Assembly (NCBI RefSeq): GCF_023195755.1
Contig: NZ_CP096203.1
Location: 2,666,001 to 2,730,000 of the forward strand
Length of the DNA: 64,000 bases
DNA from: Chryseobacterium nepalense
GTDB taxonomy: Bacteria > Bacteroidota > Bacteroidia > Flavobacteriales > Weeksellaceae
Direction: 5' to 3'
Part shown: positions 1 through 8,091 of the stretch, piece after piece
How positions within the stretch are numbered: the first letter of the stretch is position 1
Layout of the letters: every line of letters starts with the position of its first letter
Made by a program: the position numbers and the translations under genes
Notes under the pieces: model-generated
Told to the model about the DNA's origin: nothing
What the model saw: the letters and a program-made list of their open reading frames with translations, nothing else
Database searches by the model: none

Positions 1-452
1 CTTGATGAAGAGGCTGCAATAACTTTCTTAATGTTAAATTCTTTACACAGTTCCCAAAGGTTCATGGTTCCGCGGATATTTACTTCTTCATACTCTAAAG
101 GCCTTTCGATGGAAGGCCTTACTCCTGCCAAAGCTGCCAGATGGATCACCATATCAATAGTATGCTCGCGGAAGATTTTTTCAAGTCCTTCTTTATCACG
201 GATGTCCTGATAATATAAAGTATAGCAGTCTGATTTGGTAATGGAAATCAGTTTGGTAATATCTTCCTGCTTTTCCACAAATTCAAAATCCGAAAAATTC
301 TGTATTGAATCTAAAGTATTCTTAATTTTTATCTGATAATTGTAGAAATCATCAAAATTGTCAATGTTTATGACAGAATGTCCCTTTTTTAATAATTGTT
401 CTACAAGGTGAGAACCAATGAATCCGCTTCCGCCCGTTATAAGATAGACCAT
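1..452 (-). CDS. NAD-dependent sugar-nucleotide epimerase, 3' end cut by window edge
   Basis: Partial gene: 150 N-terminal residues are visible, reading leftwards from an ATG at 452 and running off the window. The protein opens with a Rossmann dinucleotide-binding loop (TGGSGFIGSHL, residues 6-16) and an acidic residue after strand 2 (NIDNFDDFYN). It also has the LAALAGVRPSIERP stretch typical of extended short-chain dehydrogenases such as UDP-glucuronate 4-epimerase, and an ASSSS run where the catalytic Ser region begins. The catalytic YxxxK lies beyond the edge. The family interconverts UDP-sugars for surface polysaccharide. The exact substrate is inference; dTDP-glucose dehydratase or UDP-galactose epimerase are the alternatives. 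It is divergent from the next gene. Confidence 0.85.
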   Translation of the reverse strand, partial: MVYLITGGSGFIGSHLVEQLLKKGHSVINIDNFDDFYNYQIKIKNTLDSIQNFSDFEFVEKQEDITKLISITKSDCYTLYYQDIRDKEGLEKIFREHTIDMVIHLAALAGVRPSIERPLEYEEVNIRGTMNLWELCKEFNIKKVIAASSS

Positions 453-512
453 TTGTGACTTTTTATTGAAGCAAAAATATAAATTTATTTTTTGAAAATA
501 TAATCATTACTT

Positions 513-528
513 TTACTTTATAAAGTAA
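513..528. promoter_or_regulatory. 16-bp perfect palindrome, possible operator
   Basis: TTACTTTATAAAGTAA reads the same on both strands and lies 11 bases before the DUF2797 start, in the divergent gap with the epimerase gene. A near-consensus -7 element (TACTTTTA, 508-515) overlaps its left edge. It could be a repressor site; the protein that would bind it is unknown. Confidence 0.4.
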
Positions 529-538
529 TATATACAAT

Positions 539-1333
539 ATGCAGTTTCAGGGACAAATTTTAAAAATGACAAGCTTCAACGAAGAACCGATTCAATATTA
601 TCTTAATCTTTCCGGCGATCTTATTCATATGAATGAACTTTTCGGAAAAGAATTAACGATAAAGCATATTGGTTTTCAATGTGTGAACTGTCAGGAAAAC
701 AAACCGATTTACCGAATGGGTTTCTGCAAAAACTGTTTTTTTGAAAGTCCTTATGCAAGCGACACCATCATCCGTCCCGAACTTTCCACTGCACATCTCG
801 GAATTGCGGAACGGGATTTGGAGATAGAAAAAGGAATTCAGCTTCAGCCTCATACGGTGTATCTGGCTTACACGGGAGAAGTAAAAGTGGGGGTGACGAG
901 AAATACGCAGATTCCTACAAGATGGATTGATCAGGGCGCGACTTTTGCTCTGCCTATTGCGAGAACCGAAAACCGGTATGAAGCAGGGATGATTGAAGTT
1001 GCTCTCAAACAGCATGTTCCTGATAAAACCAGCTGGAAGAAAATGCTCAAGGATGACCTGGAGGATGAAATTGATCTGGCGGATTTCCAGCAGAAAATTA
1101 AAGAATATTTTCCTGATGACTTCCAGAAATTTTACAGTGAAGGCGAAACGCTCTGGAGATTTGATTATCCTTTCGAAAAGCCTGAAAAAGTAACATCTTT
1201 TACGCTTGATAAAAGACCGGAGTTTACCGGGAAGCTTACAGGCATAAAAGGGCAGTATCTGGGTTTTGATGGAGGGGACTTCATTAATATCAGGGGCCAT
1301 GAGGGATATGTGATTGAACTTACAGTTTCTTAG
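539..1333 (+). CDS. DUF2797 family protein (zinc-ribbon plus GIY-YIG-like segment)
   Basis: The 264-residue product matches the DUF2797 family as I know it; function unknown. Two CxxC pairs (Cys48/51 and Cys63/66) make a probable zinc ribbon near the N-terminus. They are followed by VYLAYTGEVKVGVTR (about 107-121), an Arg at 128 and a Glu at 153. This order resembles the tyrosine, arginine and glutamate layout of GIY-YIG nuclease folds, but that is my reading of the pattern, not an established assignment for this protein. The ATG at 539 follows the palindrome at 513-528. The WG-repeat gene starts two bases after its stop, so the two are probably co-transcribed. Confidence 0.75.
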   Translation: MQFQGQILKMTSFNEEPIQYYLNLSGDLIHMNELFGKELTIKHIGFQCVNCQENKPIYRMGFCKNCFFESPYASDTIIRPELSTAHLGIAERDLEIEKGIQLQPHTVYLAYTGEVKVGVTRNTQIPTRWIDQGATFALPIARTENRYEAGMIEVALKQHVPDKTSWKKMLKDDLEDEIDLADFQQKIKEYFPDDFQKFYSEGETLWRFDYPFEKPEKVTSFTLDKRPEFTGKLTGIKGQYLGFDGGDFINIRGHEGYVIELTVS

Positions 1334-1334
1334 A

Positions 1335-3140
1335 ATGAAGCATCCAATTACCTTTTTTTTCTGGATTCTGTTTATTTCATGTCGTGTACAGTGTCAGAAC
1401 AGTCCGGATTTTTCGGAAAATAATATTTCTTATAAAGAAGTTGATGCTGAAACCGGATGGCTGAGGATTCATTTGAAAAACCCCAGCAAATGGGGATATA
1501 TCAATAAAGACCGTTTGGTTGTTATTCCTTTTGAATATGATTTTCTGAATCCGTTTAAAGACGGACTGGCCTATGCCGAAAACGATCACAAGAAATTCTT
1601 TATTACCAGCGGTAATCTTAAACTCAAAGGAGACTATGATGAAGTACGTATTTTTTCGGAAGGACTTGCTGCTGTAAGAAAAAACAACAAATGGGGATTC
1701 ATCGATAATAGAGGGAGCTTAATTATTCCGATGCAGTATAATGCAGTGGATTATTTCAGGGTGAGCGGGTTGTGCAAAGTAACCAGAAACGGCAAGTCCG
1801 GCTTTATAGACAAGCAGGGCAAAGAAGTAATTCCTATTATTTATGAGGATGCCTTGCAGGAAATGAAAGACCGGAATGTCATCGTAAAGAAAGGCGGTAA
1901 ATGGGCCGTTTTTGATAGTACAGGAAAACAGCTTTCCGAATTTAAATATGCTGAGCTAAAGAGAGCATACATAACAGATTTTTCCAAAGATATTTTCGAC
2001 AGGGATGAATCCACCTTTTTTGAAAACGGAGCAGCATTGGGAGTTGTTAATGGGAAATACGAATTTATCGACGTCAAAGCCCTGGCAGCTTTTCCGGACA
2101 ACAAATTTGATTCAGCCAGTGTATTTGATACTTTTAAAAATGCGGTGGTGAAAAGAAATGGCAAATATGGCATTATAAAAACAGACGGAACTTTTAAAGT
2201 CCCTTTAATTTATGATCTGATCGAATATTTTGATACTAATCATGCCTTTTCAGAATATTACAATGCGAGAAAAGGGAAAATTTATTCTATTTTCAATAGG
2301 GATTTAAAGAAAATCGGGGAATCACATCAAGCGGTTTATAATGATTTTTCAAATTCCAATCCGACACTGATCTTTAGAAATTTACAAGAGAAAACCGGTA
2401 TGGTCGACTGGCAAGGAAATATTTTAATTCCGTTTGACTATGATGATTTACGGAAAATAGAAAGTACATCGTTTTTATGGGTAAGGAAAGGAGAACTGAG
2501 TGGTATTATTAGTAACCAGGGACATATTAAAATCCCTGTAAAATACAAAATTCTATATTCGGTTTACGATAAATTTGATGATAAAGACCAACTGGAAAAA
2601 AAATTATTTATCGCAGATGGAACGCTGATTGATATTAACAATAAAGTCATTATGGATGAATATGATTCGATAATGCCGGTTTATTATAATCACGATAAGC
2701 TTATTGTTTCCAGAAATAAAAAATTCGGCATTGTCGATGTTAATAAAAAAACCCTTTTGCCCTTGGAATACGATGAGATATCGAATTGGGTTGAGTATGG
2801 TCCGGAAAAAAGGCATTTTATCAGGAAGAATGGCAAATACGGGCTGATAGATCATGAAACGTTTAAGACCATTGTTCCTCCGGTTTATAACCAGATGGAA
2901 CAAAGAGGAAATATGATCTTTGTAAAGAAAGGAGAAAAAGCAGGGATTCTGGATATTGATAATAAAGAAATATGTCCTTTTGTTTTTGATGAAGTAAAGC
3001 CGCATAAATATTTCGGCTACCGTAGTGGGGAAAACATAGGTTTTTATTCGAAAAAAGGAGGTCGGTTTTTCCTGATCACTTTGCGGGGAGAAGTGCAAAA
3101 GGAAATTCCGGAAAAAGAATATAAAGAGAATACAGAATAA
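1335..3140 (+). CDS. Secreted WG-repeat protein
   Basis: About ten WG-type repeats (KWGYIN, KWGFID, KSGFID, KYGIIK, KTGMVD, KFGIVD, KYGLID, KAGILD and similar), each followed by a strand ending in 'IP..Y', fill the 601 residues. WG repeats form small beta units and are taken to be structural or binding modules; no enzyme domain is visible. The N-terminus (MKHPITFFFWILFISC) is an export signal, with a Cys that might be lipidated although the lipobox is weak. I start at the ATG at 1335, directly after the upstream stop, rather than the in-frame TTG at 1314 that would overlap the upstream gene. An AsmA-like gene follows 15 bases downstream, suggesting an envelope-related operon. Confidence 0.8.
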   Translation: MKHPITFFFWILFISCRVQCQNSPDFSENNISYKEVDAETGWLRIHLKNPSKWGYINKDRLVVIPFEYDFLNPFKDGLAYAENDHKKFFITSGNLKLKGDYDEVRIFSEGLAAVRKNNKWGFIDNRGSLIIPMQYNAVDYFRVSGLCKVTRNGKSGFIDKQGKEVIPIIYEDALQEMKDRNVIVKKGGKWAVFDSTGKQLSEFKYAELKRAYITDFSKDIFDRDESTFFENGAALGVVNGKYEFIDVKALAAFPDNKFDSASVFDTFKNAVVKRNGKYGIIKTDGTFKVPLIYDLIEYFDTNHAFSEYYNARKGKIYSIFNRDLKKIGESHQAVYNDFSNSNPTLIFRNLQEKTGMVDWQGNILIPFDYDDLRKIESTSFLWVRKGELSGIISNQGHIKIPVKYKILYSVYDKFDDKDQLEKKLFIADGTLIDINNKVIMDEYDSIMPVYYNHDKLIVSRNKKFGIVDVNKKTLLPLEYDEISNWVEYGPEKRHFIRKNGKYGLIDHETFKTIVPPVYNQMEQRGNMIFVKKGEKAGILDIDNKEICPFVFDEVKPHKYFGYRSGENIGFYSKKGGRFFLITLRGEVQKEIPEKEYKENTE

Positions 3141-3155
3141 TAAAATTTGACAATC

Positions 3156-5837
3156 ATGAAAAAATGGGTTAAAAAGCTGTTTGTTGGTCTGGGAATTTTG
3201 TTGGTGATTATTTTATTAGCGAATTTCGGACTTAACATCTGGCTTAAAACCCAGCTTCCGAATTACATTAAAAACAATACCGATTATAAGGTTTCCTATA
3301 AAAGCCTGGAAGTAGATCTGCTGTCAGGAAATATTCTTGCAACAAAAATATCAGTTAATAATAAAAATCCCCAAAATAATAATGTAATTGGTCTTCAGGG
3401 AACAATAGATACACTCAAAATAAGCCGGTTCGGGATTTATGATGCGTTATTTAATAAGCAGATCAGCTCATCGGATCTTTTACTTTCCAAACCAAATCTC
3501 AACGTAATTCTCGCCAAGCCGGTAGATGATAAAACCGGGAAAAAGAGAAATCCTGTAAAATTTGAAAATATCAGGATCAATGATGGGAATGTCAGTGTTT
3601 TCAGGCATACTAAACAAAAATTTCTTTCGGTTCAGGATCTTGATCTGTATGTGGAAAATCTTCAGTTAACTGAAGAATCGGTGGAAGATAAGCTTCCTGT
3701 TGTTTTTGATGCCTACGATATTAAAGGGAAGAATTTTTTTATTCGTCCCGATGATGTATATGCTCTTAAGATAGATGCTATCAGGACATCAGACGGGCAA
3801 ATGACGGTCGACAACTTTCAGTTGGTTCCGGTATTGGATTTTGAACAGTTTAAAAAATATTATCCGAAAAAAAATAAGCTTTTCCAATTTGCCATTAAAA
3901 AAATGGAATTCAAAGATCTTGTTTTGAAAAAGAATAAGTTGTCTCTTTCCAATGCAAGTTTTTACGAACCCAATCTCTTGATGTACACTACGGATGTTGT
4001 TCCTGTAAGGGTAAAGAAACCTTCCGACTTTGAGCTGGATCTGGAAAATATAAAAATGAGCAATGCAACCATTCAGGTCATGAAGCCTGATGGTAATAAG
4101 CTTTTATATGCTAAAAACCTTAACGTTGATGTCAACCAGCTGAGATTTGATAAAGAAACCAGAGAAGAGCTCATCCCCGTAGGATATAAAAACTTTCAGA
4201 TTTCAGGCAGAGATGTCTTATTTTCCAATCACCAGGACTTTACAATCGGAAACATCAGCCTGAATCCTAAAAAAGGAGAATTAAGGAATATTTCTGTCGT
4301 TCCTAATGGAAGTGCTCCTGAAAAAACCTCAATGAATCTCTTAACAGATTATATCCGGTTTACAATTAATAAATGGGATTTTACTGATAAAAAGATGAAT
4401 CTTGATGTCAATGAGGTTCTCATGAGCCGTGTCAAAGGAAAAATTACTGCCGGAACAGGTAAAACAGTTAATCGCAAAAAGCAGAATTTTAACGGGATCC
4501 AATTTCCCATAATAATCAGGAAAGTTGTACTGCAGAATTCGGATATTATTTACTCTAAAAATAACCAGCCGCTCAGTTTTCAGGATCTTAATGCAACCGT
4601 AAATGATATTCAGCTCATTAATAAAAAGGATAATTCGGGAATTGAAGCAAAAATAAGTAAATATGCTGTTTCAACTAAAAACTTCGGTTATAAGGCGAAA
4701 TTCTACAATATGACGGCAAGATTTTTAAAGCTGGACCAGAATACGATAAACGTAACAGCATTTGCAATGAAGCCTTTGGTTTCGAGAGCGCAGTTTATCA
4801 AAATGATTCCTGTGGAAAGTGATTTGTATGATATCACGGCAAACCAGATTACAGCGAACGGAACCTGGGATTTATTTTCTGATCAGAAATTAATCCGCGC
4901 TTCAAACGTTACAATCCGTAATGCAGATGCCAATATTTTCAGAAGTAAAATTCCGGAAGATGATCCGAAAGAAAAACCCTTGTATTCAAGAATGCTGAGA
5001 TCTATTAAAATCCCGATGGTTGTCAATAATCTTAACCTTAAAGATTCAAAATTGGTCTATGAGGAAGATACGCCGGAAAGTGCCGGTCCCGGGAAACTGA
5101 CCTTCAGTAATTTTAATATGAATGTTAAAAATTTAAATTCTGCCAAAATCAAAGGAAATCCAACGCGGGTTGATATTAAAATCAACTGTTCTTTTATGAA
5201 TCTTGCACCGCTTTCGGTAAACTGGAATTTTGATGTGGCAGACCAAGGTGACCGTTTTGCTATTTCGGGACGAACCACCAATCTTCCGGCTACGGGAATT
5301 AATCCGTTTATCCGACCTTATCTTCATGTAACGGCTACCGGGACTATTCAGGAAATGCTTTTTAATTTCAGAGGAAATCCAAAAGGACTGGACGGAAAAT
5401 TTAATCTTAAACATAAAGATCTTAAAGTAACCATTCTGGATAAAGAAAATAAGGATAAAAAAGGTTTTCTTACGGTGGTTGCCAACCTGCTGGTGAAATC
5501 TGATTCCGGGAAGCTTCCGGAAGACGTGGATGTGGAAGATGTGGAAAGAGATCCTACTAAGTCGTTTTTCAATCTTTTCTGGAAAGGTATTGAGCAGGGG
5601 TTAAAGAAAACATTAATAGGAATCAATATTGATAAGGCCAAGAAAACGGTTGATAAAACGGCTGCCGCTGTAAAGAATGTAAAACAGGATGTAAAAGAGA
5701 TGAAAGCGTCTGCCAAGGAAGTTGGACAAGCTATTAAGAAGAATCCCGAAACAGAGAAGGTAAAAGAAAATGATAAAGAAAAGAAAGGATTTCTAAAAGG
5801 AGTCTTCCGGAAAAAAGAAAAATCCGAAACTGAATAG
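3156..5837 (+). CDS. AsmA-like / DUF748-type large envelope protein
   Basis: The 893-residue protein has one N-terminal membrane anchor (about residues 5-27). A long repetitive beta-rich region follows with phrases such as 'LSGNILATKISV', 'FENIRINDGNVSVF' and 'LKDSKLVYEEDTPE'. It ends in a highly charged Lys/Glu tail. This is the architecture of AsmA/DUF748-like proteins, which span the periplasm and are linked to lipid transport or outer-membrane assembly; assignment here is by architecture only. The start is the ATG at 3156, preferred to an upstream in-frame TTG at 3147. The stop codon lies inside a bidirectional terminator hairpin. Confidence 0.7.
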   Translation: MKKWVKKLFVGLGILLVIILLANFGLNIWLKTQLPNYIKNNTDYKVSYKSLEVDLLSGNILATKISVNNKNPQNNNVIGLQGTIDTLKISRFGIYDALFNKQISSSDLLLSKPNLNVILAKPVDDKTGKKRNPVKFENIRINDGNVSVFRHTKQKFLSVQDLDLYVENLQLTEESVEDKLPVVFDAYDIKGKNFFIRPDDVYALKIDAIRTSDGQMTVDNFQLVPVLDFEQFKKYYPKKNKLFQFAIKKMEFKDLVLKKNKLSLSNASFYEPNLLMYTTDVVPVRVKKPSDFELDLENIKMSNATIQVMKPDGNKLLYAKNLNVDVNQLRFDKETREELIPVGYKNFQISGRDVLFSNHQDFTIGNISLNPKKGELRNISVVPNGSAPEKTSMNLLTDYIRFTINKWDFTDKKMNLDVNEVLMSRVKGKITAGTGKTVNRKKQNFNGIQFPIIIRKVVLQNSDIIYSKNNQPLSFQDLNATVNDIQLINKKDNSGIEAKISKYAVSTKNFGYKAKFYNMTARFLKLDQNTINVTAFAMKPLVSRAQFIKMIPVESDLYDITANQITANGTWDLFSDQKLIRASNVTIRNADANIFRSKIPEDDPKEKPLYSRMLRSIKIPMVVNNLNLKDSKLVYEEDTPESAGPGKLTFSNFNMNVKNLNSAKIKGNPTRVDIKINCSFMNLAPLSVNWNFDVADQGDRFAISGRTTNLPATGINPFIRPYLHVTATGTIQEMLFNFRGNPKGLDGKFNLKHKDLKVTILDKENKDKKGFLTVVANLLVKSDSGKLPEDVDVEDVERDPTKSFFNLFWKGIEQGLKKTLIGINIDKAKKTVDKTAAAVKNVKQDVKEMKASAKEVGQAIKKNPETEKVKENDKEKKGFLKGVFRKKEKSETE

Positions 5838-5850
5838 TTTCGGACTTTTT
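5823..5850. terminator. Bidirectional intrinsic terminator
   Basis: 8-bp stem TCCGAAAC / GTTTCGGA with a 6-base loop, followed by CTTTTT on the plus strand and preceded by an A-rich run that gives a T-tract on the minus strand. It separates two convergent genes and overlaps the AsmA-like stop codon. Confidence 0.8.
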
Positions 5851-5853
5851 ATA

Positions 5854-6204
5854 TTAATCAAAATCAAATTCGTCGCTTTCCAGAATAGGAACTTCACGAA
5901 GGAAATTATCAAATTCTTTTGGATAATTGCTTCCTGCACCATAAGAATCGATAATCATTCCGATATTCCCTTCAGTATCTTTTACCAAATACAAAACGGC
6001 GTTGTCATCAGGACTGCTTGGGCCTTCGAAACGATAAGTTTTTATGATAGTAAGTTCATTTGGCTGATATACTTTCTCAGAGTTTTCCAGTTTCATTTCA
6101 CATTCTTCATTCATTCTGAATTCTCTGTGGATACCTCTTTGAGTGAGTCTTGTCATAACCTGACTTAGTGTGGTCATTTTGTCAATATTTCCTGTGCCTT
6201 CCAT
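5854..6204 (-). CDS. Conserved hypothetical protein
   Basis: I do not recognise a named family. The 116-residue product starts at an ATG at 6204 and has no signal peptide or membrane segment. The N-terminal part is polar and probably helical (MTTLSQVMTRLTQRG). The middle has alternating strands (LTIIKTYRFEG, AVLYLVKDTEGNIGMIIDSYG), and the tail is acidic, ending ESDEFDFD. It looks like a small soluble cytoplasmic protein. It is transcribed towards the AsmA-like gene and shares the bidirectional terminator with it. Confidence 0.65.
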   Translation of the reverse strand: MEGTGNIDKMTTLSQVMTRLTQRGIHREFRMNEECEMKLENSEKVYQPNELTIIKTYRFEGPSSPDDNAVLYLVKDTEGNIGMIIDSYGAGSNYPKEFDNFLREVPILESDEFDFD

Positions 6205-6293
6205 AATAATATTTTTCTTTTAAGATGCAATAATTAAACCAATCATCTTATTATGGTATTTTATAAAAATGATAAATCGTATTAACAAAAATT

Positions 6294-6301
6294 TATATTT
6301 G
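6294..6301 (+). promoter_or_regulatory. -7 element TATATTTG
   Basis: Exact match to the Bacteroidota TAnnTTTG element, 56 bases before the small membrane protein at 6358. No clear TTTG at the expected -33 position. Confidence 0.4.
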
Positions 6302-6357
6302 GCAATTTATATTGGGTATACTTTTTGCAGTAATCACCGTAATAAATCAAACGAAAT

Positions 6358-6552
6358 ATGAAAAAGGAAGTTGGCGTTTTACTGGCGGGAGGTGTTGGTC
6401 TTCTGGCAGTATTAAGTATCATCGGAATTAAAAAAATATTACACAGAAAAGATAAAAGATACAGTGATTCCTATTCTGATTATCACAGACATTTTGATAA
6501 TAGAAATGTGGAAGAAGACTATCACGGTATTGAATTTTATGCTCTAAAATAA
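6358..6552 (+). CDS. Small single-pass membrane protein
   Basis: This 64-residue product is not a family I can name. It has one hydrophobic segment (about residues 5-24, VGVLLAGGVGLLAVLSIIGI). A basic stretch follows (KKILHRKDKR), then a polar tail rich in Tyr, Asp and His. The positive residues after the helix suggest the tail stays in the cytoplasm. It has its own -7 element upstream and a hairpin terminator downstream, so it is probably a single-gene transcript. Confidence 0.55.
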   Translation: MKKEVGVLLAGGVGLLAVLSIIGIKKILHRKDKRYSDSYSDYHRHFDNRNVEEDYHGIEFYALK

Positions 6553-6582
6553 TAAAACACGATATATCCAATTTTTTGTAAT

Positions 6583-6611
6583 CCGGTACCGTTAGGCTGC
6601 CGGTTTTTTTT
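6583..6611 (+). terminator. Intrinsic terminator
   Basis: Short stem CCGGTA / TGCCGG followed by eight Ts, 30 bases after the stop of the small membrane protein. Confidence 0.6.
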
Positions 6612-6674
6612 GTGGAAAACTTTCATGTTAAAACTTATTATTTTCCAGGATTTCCATTCTAATTTTACAAAATC

Positions 6675-7721
6675 ATGCAGAATGAAAATATCATAAAAGG
6701 ACAGGGAGCTCAGCGAAACATAATCAACCGTTTCGACCGATATACCTATGAGCCGGAAGATGAAGACTATGAAGCCCTGAAAACATCTTTTACCGAAGTA
6801 TTCCCGAAAACTATTGTAAATCAGGTGAAAAGCGAAGATCTCCCGATGGAATATTCCATGAATCCTTACCAGGGTTGTGAGCACGGCTGTTCCTACTGTT
6901 TTGCAAGGCCTACACATGAATATTGGGGCTATAGTGCGGGAATCGATTTTGAAAGAAAAATTATGGTAAAGAAAAATGCTCCTGAACTACTGGAAAAATT
7001 CTTTCAGAAAAGAGGGTATAAACCGGAGCCTATTTTACTTTCCGGGAATACGGATTGCTATCAGCCCGCAGAACGGCAGTTCGAGATTACAAGAAAAATT
7101 CTTCAGGTTTGCCTTGATTACAGACATCCGGTAAATATCCTTACAAAAAATGCTTTGGTTCTTCGGGATCTTGATCTGTTAATACCGATGGCAGAACAGA
7201 ATATTATCAGTGTTTCCTTAAGTATTCCAACCATTAATGAAGAGCTGCGAAGAAAGATGGAACCACGGACAAGCTCTGCAAAAAATAAACTAAAAGCTGT
7301 AGAAATCCTTTCGGAAAATAAAATTCCGGTTAATGTCATGGTGGCCCCAATTATTCCCGGACTGAACAGTGATGAGCCTCTTTCTATTTTAAAAGCAATC
7401 TCAGAGGCGGGAGCACAAAGTTTTGGTTATACTTTGGTAAGGCTGAATGATACAGTAGAGCCTGTTTTTGTAAACTGGATCGAAAATGCTTTTCCGGACC
7501 GTGCGCAAAAAGTTTTAAATTTAATCCGTTCGATGCGTGGTGGAAAGCTTGGTGAAAAAAAGTTTTTTGACCGCCAGAAAGGAGAAGGGAACATTGCGGA
7601 AATGATTCACAATACTTTTAAAATCGGAAGAAAGAAATTTTTTGACGGCAAGGAATTTCCGAAACTCACTACAAAAAATTTTACCGGCTCGAAGGATCAG
7701 CAGTTAAAACTATTTGATTAA
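6675..7721 (+). CDS. PA0069-family radical SAM protein
   Basis: The 348-residue protein carries a radical SAM cluster motif at Cys68, Cys72 and Cys75 (CEHGCSYCFARPTHEYWG), which binds a 4Fe-4S cluster and S-adenosylmethionine. The 'YSMNPYQGCEHGCSYCFARPTHEY' neighbourhood is that of the PA0069/Rv2578c group, distantly related to spore photoproduct lyase. Its reaction is unknown as far as I am aware. It starts at the ATG at 6675 and ends in front of a bidirectional terminator. A Cys-rich GG-leader peptide gene faces it from the other side. Whether it acts on that peptide is speculation: the family is widespread without such neighbours. Confidence 0.85.
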   Translation: MQNENIIKGQGAQRNIINRFDRYTYEPEDEDYEALKTSFTEVFPKTIVNQVKSEDLPMEYSMNPYQGCEHGCSYCFARPTHEYWGYSAGIDFERKIMVKKNAPELLEKFFQKRGYKPEPILLSGNTDCYQPAERQFEITRKILQVCLDYRHPVNILTKNALVLRDLDLLIPMAEQNIISVSLSIPTINEELRRKMEPRTSSAKNKLKAVEILSENKIPVNVMVAPIIPGLNSDEPLSILKAISEAGAQSFGYTLVRLNDTVEPVFVNWIENAFPDRAQKVLNLIRSMRGGKLGEKKFFDRQKGEGNIAEMIHNTFKIGRKKFFDGKEFPKLTTKNFTGSKDQQLKLFD

Positions 7722-7730
7722 ATAAAAAAA

Positions 7731-7758
7731 CCGCTCCCAAAAGGAACGGCTTCTTTTA
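7731..7758. terminator. Bidirectional terminator between convergent genes
   Basis: Stem CCGCTCC / GGAACGG with one mismatch and a 5-base loop. A run of seven As lies on the left and a T-rich run on the right, so it can end both the radical SAM gene (plus) and the peptide gene (minus). Confidence 0.65.
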
Positions 7759-7780
7759 TGAAAAAATGTTTCTGATTGAA

Positions 7781-7939
7781 TTACATCGTATCATCAGGAC
7801 ATTTGAAATCTTTACTGCATGTTGCGCAGATAATCACATTACCACATGCATACATACAAAATTCCGGCTCAGGAAGTTTAATTCCAGCTCCTGTAATACT
7901 TTTTAATTGGCCTTTGCTTAGTTTTTTTAAATTTTTCAT
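7781..7939 (-). CDS. GG-leader Cys-rich peptide, bacteriocin-like
   Basis: This 52-residue peptide opens with MKNLKKLSKGQLKSITGAG, a double-glycine-type leader of the sort found in Chryseobacterium 'bacteriocin-like' precursors, although here the site reads GAG rather than GG. The predicted mature part holds five Cys residues in about 30 residues. I start at the ATG at 7939 because it places the leader at the N-terminus as in the second copy at 27222; a longer reading from 8002 adds unrelated hydrophobic residues. The upstream minus-strand promoter looks good (TTTG at 7996-7999, 18 bases, TATCTTTA at 7970-7977). The role is unknown; export and cleavage by a peptidase-ABC transporter encoded elsewhere is inferred from the leader type. 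Confidence 0.75.
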   Translation of the reverse strand: MKNLKKLSKGQLKSITGAGIKLPEPEFCMYACGNVIICATCSKDFKCPDDTM

Positions 7940-7969
7940 ATTGTTTTCGTTAAAAATTTGATACTTCTG

Positions 7970-7999
7970 TAAAGATAAATAAAAAATGAATAAGTCAAA
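7970..7999 (-). promoter_or_regulatory. Promoter of GG-leader peptide gene
   Basis: On the minus strand TTTG (7999-7996) is followed after 18 bases by TATCTTTA (7977-7970), close to the Bacteroidota -33/-7 consensus. It lies 30 bases before the ATG at 7939 and supports that start. Confidence 0.55.
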
Positions 8000-8057
8000 C
8001 AATTGTGGTATATTATTTTTATGTTAATATAAATTTGTTTTATTTTAAAATTTTAGA

Positions 8058-8086
8058 ATAAAAAAAACCGGACACATTGCCCGGTT
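8058..8086 (-). terminator. Terminator of the oxygenase gene
   Basis: Minus-strand stem AACCGG / CCGGTT followed by a run of Ts (plus-strand A-tract 8061-8067). It isolates the oxygenase transcript from the peptide gene downstream. Confidence 0.75.
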
Positions 8087-8091
8087 CTTAA

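Noticed and set aside
653..1300. Long antisense frame opposite the DUF2797 gene, and similar frames opposite other genes
   Set aside because: These mirror frames lack family motifs, and the genes they oppose are well supported.
3147..3156. TTG start of the AsmA-like gene three codons upstream
   Set aside because: The ATG at 3156 is better placed and gives the usual MKKW opening. The same reasoning moved starts at 1314, 15059, 25268, 42331, 52702 and 52786.
7776..7961. Plus-strand frame opposite the GG-leader peptide
   Set aside because: It is the mirror of a convincing peptide gene with a promoter and leader on the minus strand.
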